Of a DNA stretch of 64,000 nucleotides, positions 10,663-23,615 are shown piece after piece. The notes beneath the pieces were generated by a model. It was given only the letters and a program-made list of their open reading frames with translations, was not told where the DNA came from and did not search any database. Origin of the DNA: Hygrophila difformis (taxonomy: Eukaryota > Streptophyta > Magnoliopsida > Lamiales > Acanthaceae); assembly GCA_030278955.1 (NCBI GenBank), contig JAOANR010000014.1, forward strand, positions 30,269,453-30,333,452, written 5' to 3'. A program made the position numbers and the translations under genes. Positions within the stretch are counted from its first letter, which is position 1. Every line of letters begins with the position of its first letter.

Positions 10663-11169
10663 GAGATGCATATTTTCATACTGCTAAGTGCTGATGATTT
10701 ATGTATGTCTTGAATAAATTCCTGGATGAAGAAGATGTTTGAATTTATAATGCTTTTGTTTGTTTTTCAATTTCGTTATATTACAATATGTCTCACATTG
10801 TAATATCTGTAAGAGTTCATCTGGTGAGTTCATAATCATAAGTATTTAATAAATGTTCTACAGGCGCTATAAATGTTCTGTTGGAATCTGATAATAAAAG
10901 GTCACTATTTTCCAATTACATATCAATATTATGTTGAGCTTTTCTATAGTTTAAAATGACGGATATCACTCGATCATATGATTTTAGTGTCTGCACCAAC
11001 TTTAGGAAGTCCAATAACCATACATTTTTGCTTGAGAAGTCTAAGCCCCTTGCTTTGTAGATGCCGATATCTTAAATGCCACAGTTGAGATTTGATCCCA
11101 TGCTACCTCTTCTCCAGGTGGCATGAAGGCATGATTATTGGAAAAATTCTATTTGAGCTAATTTGAATA
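10663..11169 (+). other. OSC 3' UTR and flank
   Basis: The 3' sequence has a consensus polyadenylation signal AATAAA at 10713-10718, 51 bp after the stop codon, and a second AATAAA near 10893. It aligns with the flank of the second OSC copy (45330-45762) with indels, showing the duplication extended past the gene. Confidence 0.75.
10713..10718 (+). terminator. Probable polyadenylation signal of the OSC gene
   Basis: AATAAA lies 51 bp downstream of the TGA stop. The same motif is retained in copy 2 at 45364-45369. Confidence 0.55.
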
Positions 11170-11174
11170 GACGC

Positions 11175-12093
11175 TGTTGGGAACCAGTTTTGAGCAAATG
11201 TGTTCACAACCGATGTCTGAACGACTTTGTTGGACCAACCACAACAACAGCAGACAAACTAAGTAAAGGAAGAAGAGCTAGCTAATATACTCATGAAGAT
11301 CCTCCAACGGCTAGTTGATCTTCTGCCCGGATCTTGCACACGGAGTATGGAAACTACAATCTCTTAATTCGGGCAACTCTATTCTAAGGATCCGCGCATT
11401 TATGGAAAGGAGATCTTCTACCTTAGAATAGAGACAAGGTGATTCTCTTCAAATAGGGCGGCCAAGGGATGGATCTGTACGACGAGTAAAATTTACTTAC
11501 ACCCTTGAGCAATCAAAAGCAACTGTGAAGAAAGAATCACATTCCTTCAGTGTTCGCGAGTTTATCATTTCGAAGGAAGAAATCCGATCAACACTTCCTC
11601 GGGTGAATTGATCGACAGTGTTACCGTGAGCTTGATTGAAATCGACGGATTCAATCAAGGCTTCCGAGGAGTCGTCAAACTCAAGAGCTTAATTGAAAGA
11701 TTCAAGGAGGAGAGTCGCCAACAGGTTTCTACCAAGGGCAAACTTGAAGGAGGAGCCTTCAAGGAATTGAAGCAAGTTCGGGGAGATCTTCACCAAGACA
11801 GGGGGAGTGTCTTGGTTTGACAATTCAGTTCACTTGGTGATTGGAGTTGGGCGAAACAAATCACTATTGTTTAGATCAAGGATTAAGTCAAAACAATAAG
11901 TGAATCTCCTGGATTGGTATCCCCCAGATGTAGGCTTATGCCGAACTGGGTCAACAAACCTTGAGTTCTTTATTCTTACAGTTTTTTTACTTTCCGCTGC
12001 TTAATTACTTAAACTGTTTAACGTGTCCACGAAAGGTGTTTGAACTAGTTTTCAGGACTACTTAATTGGTTATCCATGCAATCGGACCTAACA
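11175..12093 (+). repeat. Copia 5' LTR (919 bp)
   Basis: Begins TGTTGGGAACC and ends ACCTAACA immediately before the primer-binding site. It is 65 bp longer than the 3' LTR because the latter lacks 22 bp near 11305-11335 and 43 bp near 12045-12085. Short open frames in it are LTR sequence, not genes. Confidence 0.92.
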
Positions 12094-12094
12094 A

Positions 12095-12110
12095 TTGGTA
12101 TCAGAGCCAC
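12095..12110 (+). promoter_or_regulatory. Copia primer-binding site
   Basis: TTGGTATCAGAGCCAC follows the 5' LTR after a 1-base spacer. TGGTATCAGAGC is the complement of the 3' end of initiator-Met tRNA, the usual primer of plant LTR retrotransposons. Confidence 0.88.
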
Positions 12111-14531
12111 ATGCTTTGGAAAGCGAGATCCAGACAAAGAAGCACGGAAAACCAAGGCGGATCTGTAACCAGACCTCCATTGCTCGATGGATCCAACTAT
12201 GCATACTGGAAAGATCAAATGGAGGCTTTTCTCATTGCTCTGGATGAAGGGGCTTGGGATGCAGTAGAAAACCAATACCATCCTCCAGTAAAAGAAGAAG
12301 ACGGTGTAAAAACCATTAAACCAAGGAGTGAATGGACTGCTGCCGAGAAGCTTGCCGCTTCAAAGAACTCCAAAGCCCTGAATGCAATTCACAATGCTCT
12401 CACAAAGGATCAATACAGACTCATCGCTGGATGTAAGGTCGCATACGATGTCTGGACTACTTTAGCCAATACCTACGAGGGTATGGCTCCGGTAAAGAAA
12501 TCTAGAATCATTACTCTCGATGCTCAATTTCATAAGATCTCTATGGATGATAATGAATCAGTCGGCCAATATATTGGTCGCATTCGTGATCTAACCAACC
12601 AAGCTCTTCAGCTTGGCAAAGTGTATTCTCAACAGGACATTGTAGGAAAAATCAATGGGACGCTTCCGGAAAGGTTCAATGCAAAAGTCGCCGCACTTGA
12701 ACTATACAAAGACTTTGATAAATTGCAGGTTGATGAACTAATGGGAATCCTACAATCGTGGGAAATGGATCACTGTCCCAGGACCAAAAGTAAACCAGTG
12801 GCATTCAAATCCGTGACCAAGGATGTGGATGACTCCTCCATGGAAGATCATGATGACTTTAGTGACGAAGAAGAATTGGCTATGCTGTCCAAAAGACTAA
12901 ATCAGATCATCAAGAACCGAAGATCTAGATTCAAATCATCTATGAAGAAGGATGCCGGGACATCAAACTCAAAATCCACTCAGAAAGGCTCGAAGTCACT
13001 CGACAAAAATAAACCAAAATCTTCAATGATTGAAGATGACAAAGAGATCATCCGCTTTGAATGCGGGGGAAGAGGCCATATGAAAAAAAACTGTGCCAAT
13101 CTCAGACCAAAGGAGTCCAGCAAATCCTATCAAGTAACGTTCAGTGACTCTGAAGATGAGAAGGAGTCTAATGAACATGGTGTAAACTATAGAGTAGCCT
13201 TCATCGGCACATGGGATTCAGATAGTGATGATGAACCCGAGGCAGGTATTGGTACCAACTCAGTCAATATGGTTTCCTCTAATATGGTTCGCTCTTTTGC
13301 TAGGGATCAAGATGAAAGCATCAGTAAACTTAATGATCTCTATGAAGAAACTTTCGAGAAACTGGAAATATCCATTGCTGAATCAGTAGAATTACATGTT
13401 GAGAATGGAAGCCTAAAGGAACAACTCCAGAGTCTCACAAGCAGAAATCAGGAACTTGAAAAGGCGTCCACAGAGCTGTCGGGACTGGTGAACGAACTAC
13501 GTGAGAAAAATGCAGAGCTTCAGAAAGAAAACAAGGAACTGGAGGTTGAAAAAGTTGACTATAAACTATGGTACTATAGTATGCTTGGAAAGAAAGATGC
13601 ACTTCACACCGAACTCACCGAAGTTCAAGACAAACTTGCCAAGGGAGAAAGCACTCTGGCGGCACTAAACAAAGGAAAAGCCAAGTTAGATGATGTAATA
13701 GCTATGGGAAGGCCGAGCAACAACAAACAAGGCTTGGGATATCAAGCCTCAACCTCAAGAGGAGAAAAGAAAAGCAAGTTTGTGTCCGGGGGAATGCTAA
13801 GTGAACACCGAACTATCAAGAAATCATTCCATCCTGAAGGAAGGAACAAATGGACAAGAAGACCACCACCTCCAATCCCACTCAGATGCGATTATTGCAA
13901 GCTTGAAGGCCACAAAACCAAGAACTGTGGGATCTTGGTAAGAGACCTACAAACAGGAAAACCTATCACCTGGCCAAGTGACAAAATCAAGATGAAGCTG
14001 ATCTCCATCAAGTGCGAATGGGTTCCTAAAATTCAGAACAAATGTCAAGTTGCCTTTCTTTCACAAAAGAAGAATGTTGCGGACAAAGTATGGTACTTCG
14101 ACAGAGGCTGTTCCAAACACTTGACAGGAGAAAGGAGTCTGCTCAAACACTACAAAGAGATTGATGGAGGATTTGTTGTATTTGGAGATGGAAAAAGGGG
14201 TGCCCTAGTTGGACAAGGCACCATTGACAACAATGGCTCGAAGGAACTGTCTCCAGTTTTCCTTGTCGATGGACTCCAAGCTAACTTGATAAGCATCAGT
14301 CAGTTGTGTGATGAGGACCTTGTGGTGCAGTTTACCAAGAAAGATTGTCAAGTGCTCAATCAAGATCAAGAATGCATCATGAGAGGTTTGCGCTCTAAAA
14401 ATAATTGCTATCATCTTGTTCAAACTTGCAATTTTGGTGCAGCTACAGGAAAAGTTTCATTTTTACTAGCTATTTTCAGATCTACCAACTCTTGCTTATT
14501 TAAGCAAAAGGAGATCCACTATCGGTTGTAG
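12111..14531 (+). pseudogene. Copia gag and protease (disabled)
   Basis: The ATG at 12111 directly follows the primer-binding site and is preferred over an earlier in-frame ATG inside the LTR. The N-terminal third is the UBN2-type gag domain (PPLLDGSNYAYWKDQMEAFL). A first zinc knuckle at about 13053-13095 reads RFECGGRGHMKKNC, with Arg where the first zinc-binding Cys belongs. A long coiled coil (about 13310-13700) follows, then a second, complete CCHC knuckle (CDYCKLEGHKTKNC, about 13886-13928). The protease active site at 14091-14112 reads WYFDRGCS: the catalytic D-S/T-G triplet is D-R-G, so the protease is probably dead. From about 14440 the frame runs into unrelated sequence and stops at 14531, where the link to integrase is broken. 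Confidence 0.85.
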
Positions 14532-14690
14532 TCTTCTTGATCTATCAAGTCAAGAGGGCGAGGCTCCTAGCAATGGGAGGAAATGGGAGTGGGTAAGTGG
14601 GCTCCTTTCACTGTTCAAGTTGCGGATCTCTATCGTACTCTCTCGGTATCAACTCGCAACGGTCCTGTAACTGTGGAAAAGGGGTGATTG
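14440..14690 (+). other. Foreign-looking 0.25-kb segment between protease and integrase
   Basis: The region between the end of the protease homology and the start of the GAG-pre-integrase homology (TLWHEKLGHLN at about 14735) shows no polyprotein similarity in any frame and contains stops in all three. It is likely a small insertion or rearrangement. I see no terminal repeats to classify it. Confidence 0.4.
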
Positions 14691-15662
14691 CACTTCTACT
14701 ATGGCATCTTAGCGAGCGGGCAAGCCTTGTACATCACACTATGGCATGAAAAACTTGGACATCTCAACTTCAAAGATCTTATCAAACTCAGCAGAACCGG
14801 GGCAGTCAAAGGTCTTCCTCAATTCAAAAAATCAAATGCAGTTCTCTGCAACGAATGTGCCAAAAACAAACAGCACAGGAGTTCACACAAATTGTCTAAA
14901 CACCCTGGATCAACCAAGTGTCTTGACCTACTGCACATGGATCTTATAGGTCCAATGGAAGTTGAAAGTTTGGGAGGTAAAAAATATATTTTTGTATGTA
15001 TTGATGATTACTCCAGGTACACTTGGATAGATTTTCTCAGGGAAAAAGGCGACACGTTCAAAGCTTTCGAGAAGCTGTGCAATCGACTCATGACCGAAAA
15101 GGACATCAAGGTGAAACGAATTCGAAGTGATCATGGACGAGAGTTCGAAAATCAATTCTTTGAGGAATACTGTGCAACACATGGAATTAAACATTAATAT
15201 TCGGCACCAAAAACACCTCAACAAAACGGAGTAGTCGAAAGAAGAAATCGAACTCTACAAGAAATGTCTAGGGTGATGCTCAATTCAAAGAAAGTGGCTG
15301 AATTCCTTTGGGCCGAAGTCGTTAACACAGCATGCTACACCATAAACCGAGTCTACTTAAGGCCAAACTCTCTTATGACTCCATATGAGATTTGGAACGG
15401 TAAAAAGACCTCAATTACTTATTTCCATATTTTTGGTAGCAAGTGTTTTGTTCTAAATGACAGGGAACATGTTGGGAAGTTTCAAGAAAAAAGTAATGAA
15501 GGAATATTTGTGGGATACTCTACCACAAGTCGTGCATACAGAGTATATCTTCATAAAACAAGGAAAGTACTGGAGTCCACAAATGTGACCATAGAAGATG
15601 TGACCAGCAAAGAGGATGTTCCACCTCATGATGATGAAACTCCCAGTGGTCAGGATGATTAA
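14688..15662 (+). pseudogene. Copia integrase (in-frame stop)
   Basis: The zinc-binding HHCC motif is intact (WHEKLGHLN then CNECAKNKQH), as are catalytic-core landmarks: HMDLIGPM, then RSDHGREFEN, then PQQNGVVERRN. Translation is broken by TAA at 15195-15197 between the second Asp region and the Glu region. The frame then continues to 15662, including SRVMLNSKKVAEFLWAEVVN and the GIFVGYSTTSRAYRVY end. The RT follows in a different frame. Confidence 0.85.
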
Positions 15663-15816
15663 AATAGTGCAGCTCTACCCACGTCTGATGACCAGTCCAC
15701 CAAAAGAGTCCAAACGCCAACCATGGACACCTTGTCACGAAAAGCAGAACCTCAAAAGGATCTAAATGGACGCATTCACAAGCATCATGACCCTGAAGAC
15801 ATTATTGGTGATGTAA

Positions 15817-17421
15817 ATGAAAGGAGAAAGACTCGAGGGAAAAAAGATCGACTTTAAAGAGCTAGCTGGCTTGCACTGCTATACTTCAAAGATCGAACCC
15901 TCCAGAGTTGAAGAAGCTCTTCAAGATGAACACTCGATAAATGCCATGCAGGATGAACTACTCCAGTTTGAAAGAAATGAAGTCTGGACCCTGGTTGAAA
16001 GACCTCAAGACAAGAACATAATCGGAACCATGTGGATCTTCCGCAACAAAAGTGATGAAAAAGGGAATATTACAAGGAACAAAGCTCGGTTAGTTGCTCA
16101 GGGTTACACCCAGGTCGAAGGTGTCGACTTCAGTGAAACATTTGCGCCTGTAGCAAGACTTGAAGCAGTTCGACTCCTACTGTCCATCGCATGCTCGCTA
16201 GGATTCAAGCTTTATCAAATGGATGTCAAAAGTGCCTTCCTAAATGGTTGGCTGAATGAGGAAGTGTACGTAGAACAGCCTAGAGGGTTTGAAGACCCCC
16301 ATCATCCTCAACATGTCTACAAGCTCAACAAGGCACTCTATGGATTGAAACAAGCTCCTAGGGCTTGGTACGAAAGGCTTTCCAAGTACCTGCTTGAACA
16401 TGGATTCGAAAGAGGAAGCTTGGACAAAACTCTCTTTATCAAAAGAGAAAACAAAGGAATTCTCATTGCTCAAGTCTACGTCGATGACATTGTCTTTGGA
16501 TCAACACACCATGTGCTCAAAGACCAATTCATCGAAATAATGGGTAAGGAGTTCGAAATGAGCATGGTAGGGGAACTAACTTATTTCCTTGGCTTGCAGG
16601 TTGCTCAGAAGAAAGATGGAATATTTCTAAGCCAAACAAAATATGCCCGAAACATTGTTAAGAAGTTTTGCATGGAGTCCAGCAAACCCGTCCGAACACC
16701 TATAGGGACGAATGATAAAATGAGCAAAGATCCCAGTGGTCAAAGTGTTGATCAGAAACTCCATCGAAGAATCATTGGAAGTCTTCTATACCTAGCTGCA
16801 AGTCGACCTGACATAAGCTATGCAGTAGGAGTTTGTGCTCGCTACCAAGCCGATCCCAAGGAATCACACCTGAAAGCTGTCAAACGAGTGATTAAATATG
16901 TTTCAGGGACTAGTGATCTTGGCATATGGTATTCTAAAGAATCTAATCTTTCACTACTTGGTTATAGTGATGCAGATTGGGCAGGTGATGCAGATGATCG
17001 AAAAAGCACCACCGGAGGATGCTTTTACATTGGAACTAACTTAGTTAGTTGGTATAGCAAGAAGCAAAGTTCCATCTCCCTCTCAACTGCCGAAGCTGAA
17101 TACATTGCAGCTGGAAGTTGTTGTGCACAATTGCTATGGATGAAGCAAATGATGCTAGATTATGGGATTGATCAAGAAGTCCTCACTATACTATGTGACA
17201 ACATGAGTGCGATCAACATCTCAAAGAATCCAGTCCAACATGGGCGAACGAAGCACATTGAACTCCGACACCACTTCATAAGGGATCTTGTCGAAGAAGG
17301 CATAGTGTCCATACAACATGTCGGGACTACTGAGCAACATGCAGATATTTTCACTAAGGCTCTTGATCGTGAGAGATTCGAAAAATTAAGAAGAGATCTC
17401 GGCCTATACACGATCACATAA
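15817..17421 (+). pseudogene. Copia reverse transcriptase and RNase H
   Basis: A 534-codon uninterrupted frame covers the complete RT (DVKSAFLNGWLNEEVYVEQP, ALYGLKQAPRAWYERL, active site YVDDIVFGS at about 16480) and RNase H (YSDADWAGDADDRKSTTGG, SLSTAEAEYIA, KHIELRHHFIRD, ADIFTKAL). These domains look catalytically complete. They are out of frame with the integrase (frame change between 15662 and 15817), so they would not be made as part of a polyprotein. Confidence 0.88.
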
Positions 17422-17880
17422 CTCCCGAAAATTATGGAATAAGTTTTTAATTTGCAATTTCCATATTTTGTGTAATTTTATATTTTATTACCTTAATAAT
17501 ATTTTCTATCTTGTTAAGAATATTCCACAGGATCTCCTTACTTGAGAAGTTAATCTCCTCCATTTAAATCCAAACAAGGAAAGAATCAATTCACTTGATT
17601 TGACATCTCATCATGGCATGTCTGACGTACAGCCGGCGGGAACGGTTGACAGCCACCAAAAATTCAAATTTGTGATCATGACCATGTTTGGGAACCGTGA
17701 TTCACCTTCCATATTCAAATTAAGGGAAGTTTCCTCATAACCGCTATCTCACACCCTTATTTGATCGGATTCTCCTACCTCACATACTTACTCTTCTCTC
17801 AAAGAAATCTCTCGGCTTTTTCTCTTCCAAACACACATCCACTCTCACTTGTTCTTGCCAAAAGTTTCTTTTCAGCTACA
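17422..17880 (+). other. Spacer between copia pol and third ORF
   Basis: AT-rich non-coding stretch. It could hold a splice acceptor or leader for the downstream ORF, but I see no clear signal. Confidence 0.5.
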
Positions 17881-20002
17881 ATGGTGAAGACACGAGGAAG
17901 CCAAGGCTCCAAATCGCAAGACCCGACTCCTGCCTCAACTGCTGGAAACAAGAAAGGTGTCTCTCCAGGAGAATCCAGCGCCAAAGGGAGGGCAAAGACA
18001 GTACAACAAGATATTATCGAACAGACTATTTCGGAGACTCCATCCATCATCCCTGTTCCTTTCCCGTCGTCCTCTCCTTCTACTGTCGGAGGACAAGGCA
18101 CTACCACTGTTGGTGTCCTCGACCCACTGGACATAAGGGCTGAAGTTGCTGGAGCCACTACCACAAAGCCAAAAGGAGACGTGCCATAGAAATCAAAAAC
18201 CAAGACTGTCTCCTCAAAACCACGAGAGAAAGCCGTTGCAAGGAAGAATGCATCCATCAGCGAACGAGTTGAGGCAGACCTTGCCCAAGCGCTCAAGCCC
18301 ATTGAAGCTATTCTCGCTGACCTACCTGCAATGGGTTCTGGCAAAGATGCTGAAGGAATCATGACCACTAAAGTTGCTGATCCTGCTCCGACGAATGCAC
18401 CCAAGGTGTCCACTGAAAGTTCAAAGAAGAAAACTCCTGCAAAGAAGGGTGTACCAGGGCCAAGTGTTCCGACCTACCCAGCACCAGTCACCACTGTTGA
18501 AGCAACCCCTGAAGAACCGCTGCAGATCACTACCACAGTGACCCAAACAGGTCCACCAAAGGAGTCCGAACCTGTCAATGAACCACTTAACGAGGAAGAA
18601 CTGGACTCAGACTATATTCAAGAGGAGGCTGATGAAAGCTCTGGAGATGAATCAATGATTGACATCAGCGATGACGAAAGAGATTGTGCTATGAACGAAA
18701 TCACCGAAGAAATTGCTTGGACTGCCAGTAAAAAACGAAAACATGCGCTGAGGAAGGAACCAGAGCAAGTTGCAGTGATCAAAGAACCAGTTGTTCACAC
18801 TGAGGATGAACAGGAGGAAGAAGAAGATGATGAGAGTTCATCTGAAGACGACCAGAACAATGAGTCCGGATGAGACTCTGTACACCCTCAAATCGATGCC
18901 CAGGAACCACTTGAGGGGAAGAATCCCACTGACAACCAGTCCGAAGAGTTGGGATCTCAAGACACTCAAAGTGGAGAGGAAGAGTCCGATGAAGAGAGTT
19001 CTGAAGAAGAAGAATCTGAAGAAATAGTCGAGGTCAATGTTGAACAAGTCGTTGTGCACGAAGCAGTAACCCAGCCAGAAGCACGAGAGTCTACTTCACC
19101 AAGGAGTTCACCTAAGGAGTCTGAACCCAAAAAGCGGACGCGTTCTGAACCTGAAGCCTCTGCCAAAGCCTCTGGATCCAAGAAAAGGAAGATTGCTGAA
19201 TCCTCATCTGAGGACCATGAGCCTGAGATCATTGATGCCGGGAACGCCATTTCCATTGACTTATATTATGAAGTGTCCAAGCACTACTTCATAACTGTCT
19301 TGGAGAAAATGAAAGTCCATCCTGAGATTCTCTTTGCTGTGGAACGATATGAGGAGATGGGGTGGCACAAGTACCTGGAGGAGAGGTCCCTTTTGTTTTG
19401 GGGAACGGAGATCAAGCAGTACAAGGGACAGCTAGTTAGGCATTTTTATGCAAACCTGAGCTCTGAAGTCCTCAACACCAAGAGCCCCTGGCTCGAACTT
19501 GGATATGCCCATGGAGAGCTGTTTGAACTCAAAGCCAGGGCCTTGAATCGCTTTCTCCAGGTACCCCGCACTTCTCTGAAATCTGTTTACTCTCGAGGTG
19601 CAAAATTCCCTATGAACACTATTGCTGAAACACTCTCTGGAGTGGAAGGGAAAAGATTTCATGGAAAAGGATTGAGTGCAGGAGTTCTGACTCAAAGGTT
19701 TGCTATGCTGTATAAATTGTGTGCTCACAATATCATGCCAACTGCTAACCATTCTGTCGTGTCAAAAAGCATGTGTAAATTGTTGTTTGCTATAGACCAG
19801 AAATATGAGATCAATTATAGAGCACTTGTACTTGAACAAATGCTGGGATTTGCTGGAAAAGTCAAGAGGAAGTATAACACCACACTTCCATTCCCTGGTC
19901 TCATCTCCGAGTATCTGAAGCATCTCCACATCATGGGCAGCAAACGTGATCGTCCTGAGGATATTGCTGACTTCAAGCTCTTTGCCAACTTTGCCAAGAA
20001 GA
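17881..20002 (+). pseudogene. Copia third ORF (plant transposon-protein-like), N-terminal part, disabled
   Basis: The frame starts ATGGTGAAGACACGAGG (MVKTRGSQG). It stays in one frame to 20002 but is interrupted by TAG at 18187-18189 and TGA at 18871-18873. The first two thirds are low complexity: Ser/Thr/Pro-rich, then Glu/Asp/Ser-rich acidic tracts with basic KKRK-like patches. From about 19250 a folded domain appears (YYEVSKHYFITVLEKMKVHP, LVRHFYANLSSEVL, RALNRFLQVPR, LCAHNIMPTANHSVVSK). It resembles the 'putative plant transposon protein' domain found in SIRE-type third ORFs and in stand-alone plant proteins. Its role is unknown. The frame is broken at its end by the nested gypsy insertion; the remainder is at 27724-27975. 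Confidence 0.75.
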
Positions 20003-22826
20003 TGTAACACCCCGGATTTGATAACCCAGGCCGGGATGTCACCGCCACACCTCCCAAGCAAGACACGACTTCATTCGAGCTCACTTGAAAGATGCAAGGC
20101 TAAGGGTATAAAATAATTTTAAACAACCAAGTCCGGAAATACTTATATTTAAAAATAACAATCATCCATACACGCAGCGGAAATATAAGTTGTGCAGCGG
20201 AAATAAAGTATAAGGGCCGACATGGCCAAAACACGGGTTAAACAGGCCCGTTCATACTATAGTCTAATGCAAATTTAAAATAAAGTGTTCCCAAAAATTC
20301 CCATGCATGTACGTGCTCAGTATAATCCATATGCTCTGTAGGAAAAAGAAGGAAATGGTTTGGGTCAGCAAAACGTGCTGAGTAAGTTAACACCTAGCAT
20401 GACTTAGGGGTTTCAAAGCCTTTAATTAAATTTAATAAAACATGCTTGTAGGTAATACACGATTTAAGTTAATCATCCACTAATGATTAAATGGCATAAT
20501 TTAAAACAAAGAAAATATTCAATTCTCTTAATCCTCTCATGATTTCAGGATTTGGTATTTCAAGGATTTCACTCTTTCACTTTTGTTCGATATGATCTAG
20601 TATAATATGTTCTCGGGAAAATGGACCCGCAAGAATTTAAACGCATCCTAGGGAATCAAACCCGTAGGATCAACACACGTCCTGGGGAATCGAACCCGCA
20701 GGAAAACAAACGATCGCCCTTGGGGAATCGAACCCGCAAGAACTCAAATACATCCTAGGGAATCGAACCCGTAGGAATCAACACATATCCTGGGGAATCG
20801 AACCCGCAGGAGAACATACAATCGCCCTTGGGGAATCGAACCTGCAAGAACTCAAATACATCCTAGGGAATCGAACCCGTAGGAATCAACACATATCCTG
20901 GGGAATCGAACCCGCAAGGTAAGAACACATTTCGCAAGTTTCACAAGTTCTCAAAATATAACTTACACAAGTCGCTGTCTTACTCCATAATTATTTAAAA
21001 ATTCATTTTAAGTCCGAAAATTCTGAAATTTCACAGGTAACTCGAAAACACAGAGACGAACAAGTTTTGTATTTTAAGTTTCTCGATCCGGGTTAAGGAG
21101 ACGAGTCAAAAATCAAGTCTTTCACATAAGTAGTGTGCTGTCAGGTTTCAGATTCGACACCGTTCAAAGATTCGACTTTTTAACATAAAAAATGGACTCC
21201 AAAAATTCTGAAATTTTATATGCACATAGTAGACATGATTTCCTACAACTTTTCTTTAGATTGTAAAGATCAAATCGGACTAGAAAATATAGAACCATGC
21301 TCATCATGTTCGGACCATTGCACTGTCAGATTTCAAAATGGGTTTTAAATCACAGTTTATGTTCGGATCGATTTGGGGTAGCAAAAGTTGATGAAAATCG
21401 ATGAAATTTTTACACAACATAGTTTAAAGTGTTAGGATCAAAAGTCTAGTTTTGAGTTTTTCGGTTTGAACTCTTGAAGTAGGGGTTTTGGTCCGATTTC
21501 AAATCTGTCACAGTTCCAAGTTCGACTTTTAGGGCAGGTTCATTGGAGGCCGTTTTCGGATATCAAAACACAATGAAAAATTATGAAAATTTTACACAAA
21601 CTAGATCTATGTCTTTGGAACGTACAATGTTTTGAGTTTTTCCGTTTGAGCAGTTTATGTGTTCGAAAAATTCGCACCAATACGCTGCGCCGGGGGTTTT
21701 TTGCGTTGACAGATTTTTGAGTTTCTAAAGCTCTATGTTTGGTTGCATTTTAAGTCACCCAAAAGCAAGTAAGCATTAAATTACAGTGGGGATGATGTCT
21801 AGGAGGTCACGGGGTCGTCCGGAATCCACGGGATGTCACGAACGAATCTCCTCAAGTCGGTTTCCTCTTCCAACGTCCACGAACCGAATCCGCAAGTAAA
21901 AATCCTTAGTTAGATTCGATTTTCGGATTCAAAAAGGTGTAGATAAACTCAAAAACTACTTACGAACGTCCTAGGGGTCTGTCCTCTCCTTCTCAAGTCC
22001 TTCTTGTTCGGATTTCGTCGTCGGAACTTCAAGAACACAAGGGATTTCGGGGTTTTCGACTTTGGGAGGAGTTGGAGAGAATGTGAGGAGAAGATGGCTG
22101 CTCTAGGTTTGTAATTTTCGGATTTAGGGTTAGGGAGCAGTCTAAGGTCGTCCCCTATATCCTTCCATAGCCCGGGATTGAGTTTCCATCGTCGGGGGTC
22201 GAAAATATGGCAAGAAAATCGTCGGGACGCGTTGTTGCCGTTTTCTGGGGAGCTCACGCGCTCTTGGCGCGCTCCTAGGCTAAAGACCGCGCGGTCAGCG
22301 CGCGGCCTCCGCCTGGACCTCGGTCCGGGCGGGTCCGTGCGATCCGATCGGGCCTTTTCTCCTCTCTTTCGGACTTCTGTGCTCCTACGTTTTCGGGCTC
22401 GATTTTTCGGGTCATTCTCGGATTATAAATTCTTATCTTAAATTAATCTCGTCTCGAGTTAATCCCGTACTTGAAATCTTGAGTCCGTTGCATTTGGATT
22501 CGTCGGCTTCTAATTCGTCGTCTTTTGACTCCCGTGCAACAATTTATCTAATTAATTTATTTTCAACTTCACGGGTTCCTGGAATTAAAATTCTTTTCTT
22601 TCTTGAATTTAGTTTCAATTCTTTTGACTCGATTTCATGGAATGTCTTCGGGCTTCCTTTCCCTCCTTTATTCCATTTTGAGTTTTTGAATCTATCGGCG
22701 TTTCATTTCCGAGCAATAATTTATTGTGATAAATTATTTTCTTCTTCTCGGAGATATTTCAACCTTGATTTGATTAAGAAATAAATTTTATTCCTTTGGA
22801 CGCCGATAAAAATCCCGGGTATTACA
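20003..22826 (-). repeat. Gypsy LTR (left on plus strand, 3' LTR of element)
   Basis: Direct repeat of 24894-27718. It contains a tandem repeat at about 20614-20925 and a GC-rich stretch near 22180-22350. Open frames inside (for example 22178-22441 and 22479-22784) recur in the other LTR at the same place and have no protein resemblance, so they are not called. Confidence 0.9.
20614..20925 (-). repeat. B-box-like minisatellite in gypsy LTR
   Basis: Eight tandem units of about 33-40 bp occur, organised as a higher-order triplet, each containing GGGAATCGAACCC or a variant. On the minus strand, the element's sense, this reads GGGTTCGATTCCC. Seven of eight match the RNA polymerase III B-box consensus GWTCRANNC; the first is mutated. 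An equivalent array is present in the other LTR at 25505-25815. Confidence 0.8.
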
Positions 22827-23160
22827 GTCTACCCCCCTTAAGAATCAACTTCGTCCCCGAAGTTGCGTGTTAGCTTCTCGCGAGCTTGGAACTAAGGTCC
22901 TTTCTACTTTGTGCTATTGTTTAATTGCGTGATTGTATCATTATGTGTTGTTGTTCTTGATGTTGTTTGTATTATTTTATTATATCGTTTGACTGAACCC
23001 AGAATTGAAATTTCCAAGTTGCCTACGTACCCTGTGAAGGGATCAAGTCATTACATAGTTCAAAACAGTTTGAATTTGTTTATTTGAAATACAGAATATT
23101 CGGACTAGAATATTCGGGTCGTTACATCCTCCCCCCCTTAAGATTACAGTTATGTCCCCA
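22827..23160 (-). other. Post-pol tail and polypurine tract of pol-less gypsy
   Basis: Read on the minus strand, this begins with the post-pol sequence (GTTATGGGGACATAACTG, then CTTAAGGGGGG) and ends in the polypurine tract AAGGGGGGTAGAC next to the LTR. It is homologous to 58855-59114 of the pol-bearing gypsy. Jumping from the zinc knuckle near 23320 to this tail defines the pol deletion. Confidence 0.75.
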
Positions 23161-23319
23161 TAACTGCCTATGTATTATTCGCAACCAGGTTCGGGTATCG
23201 TTGCCCATGACCCTTCCTCATTGAGCTGGCAGGTCAGCTTGATCGATGTCGTTCAATCGTCCTATGGCTCCTCTGGTTAGGGGTTTACCAAATCTAGCCT
23301 CTTCTCAATCCTCTCCTCA

Positions 23320-23615
23320 CGAACATTGCATTCTCTAATCATGTGGTCTTCCCCACCACATCTATAACAAGTCCCGCGCCTTGGGCATTCGCGCACCAGA
23401 TGGGCTTGGTGGCACTGCGGGCAACGTGGTATGACTGTATGACGTATGCCGTTTCTCCCATAATTGAAACCTTTATTCTTATTCTCCTTAAAATTGCCAT
23501 TGCTAATGTTTCGATTCTTTTTCTCAAACTCTTGCGAGTCCTTGCTCGACTCACCATTTTCTTTACGCTTCAGTTGCTGGACTCGATCAATTGCTACAGC
23601 TCGATCGTAAATCGT
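23320..23615 (-). pseudogene. Gypsy gag C-terminal zinc-knuckle region
   Basis: It continues the gag frame after the TAG at 23616-23618 (minus strand). It encodes a linker rich in Asn/Lys and a CCHC knuckle, CYRCGGEDHMIREC, preceded by a CPQCHQAHLVREC-like half-knuckle. The frame ends soon after, close to the pol deletion point. Confidence 0.7.

Noticed and set aside
11608..11820. 70-codon frame, also at 28840-29052
   Set aside because: Part of the copia LTR in both positions.
20614..20925. Regular direct repeats that could suggest a CRISPR-like array
   Set aside because: Units vary in length and sequence, lie within an LTR, are duplicated in both LTRs, and the organism is a plant.
22178..22784. 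Open frames of 87-101 codons repeated at 27010-27676
   Set aside because: They are LTR sequence present twice because the LTR is present twice; no protein-like features.
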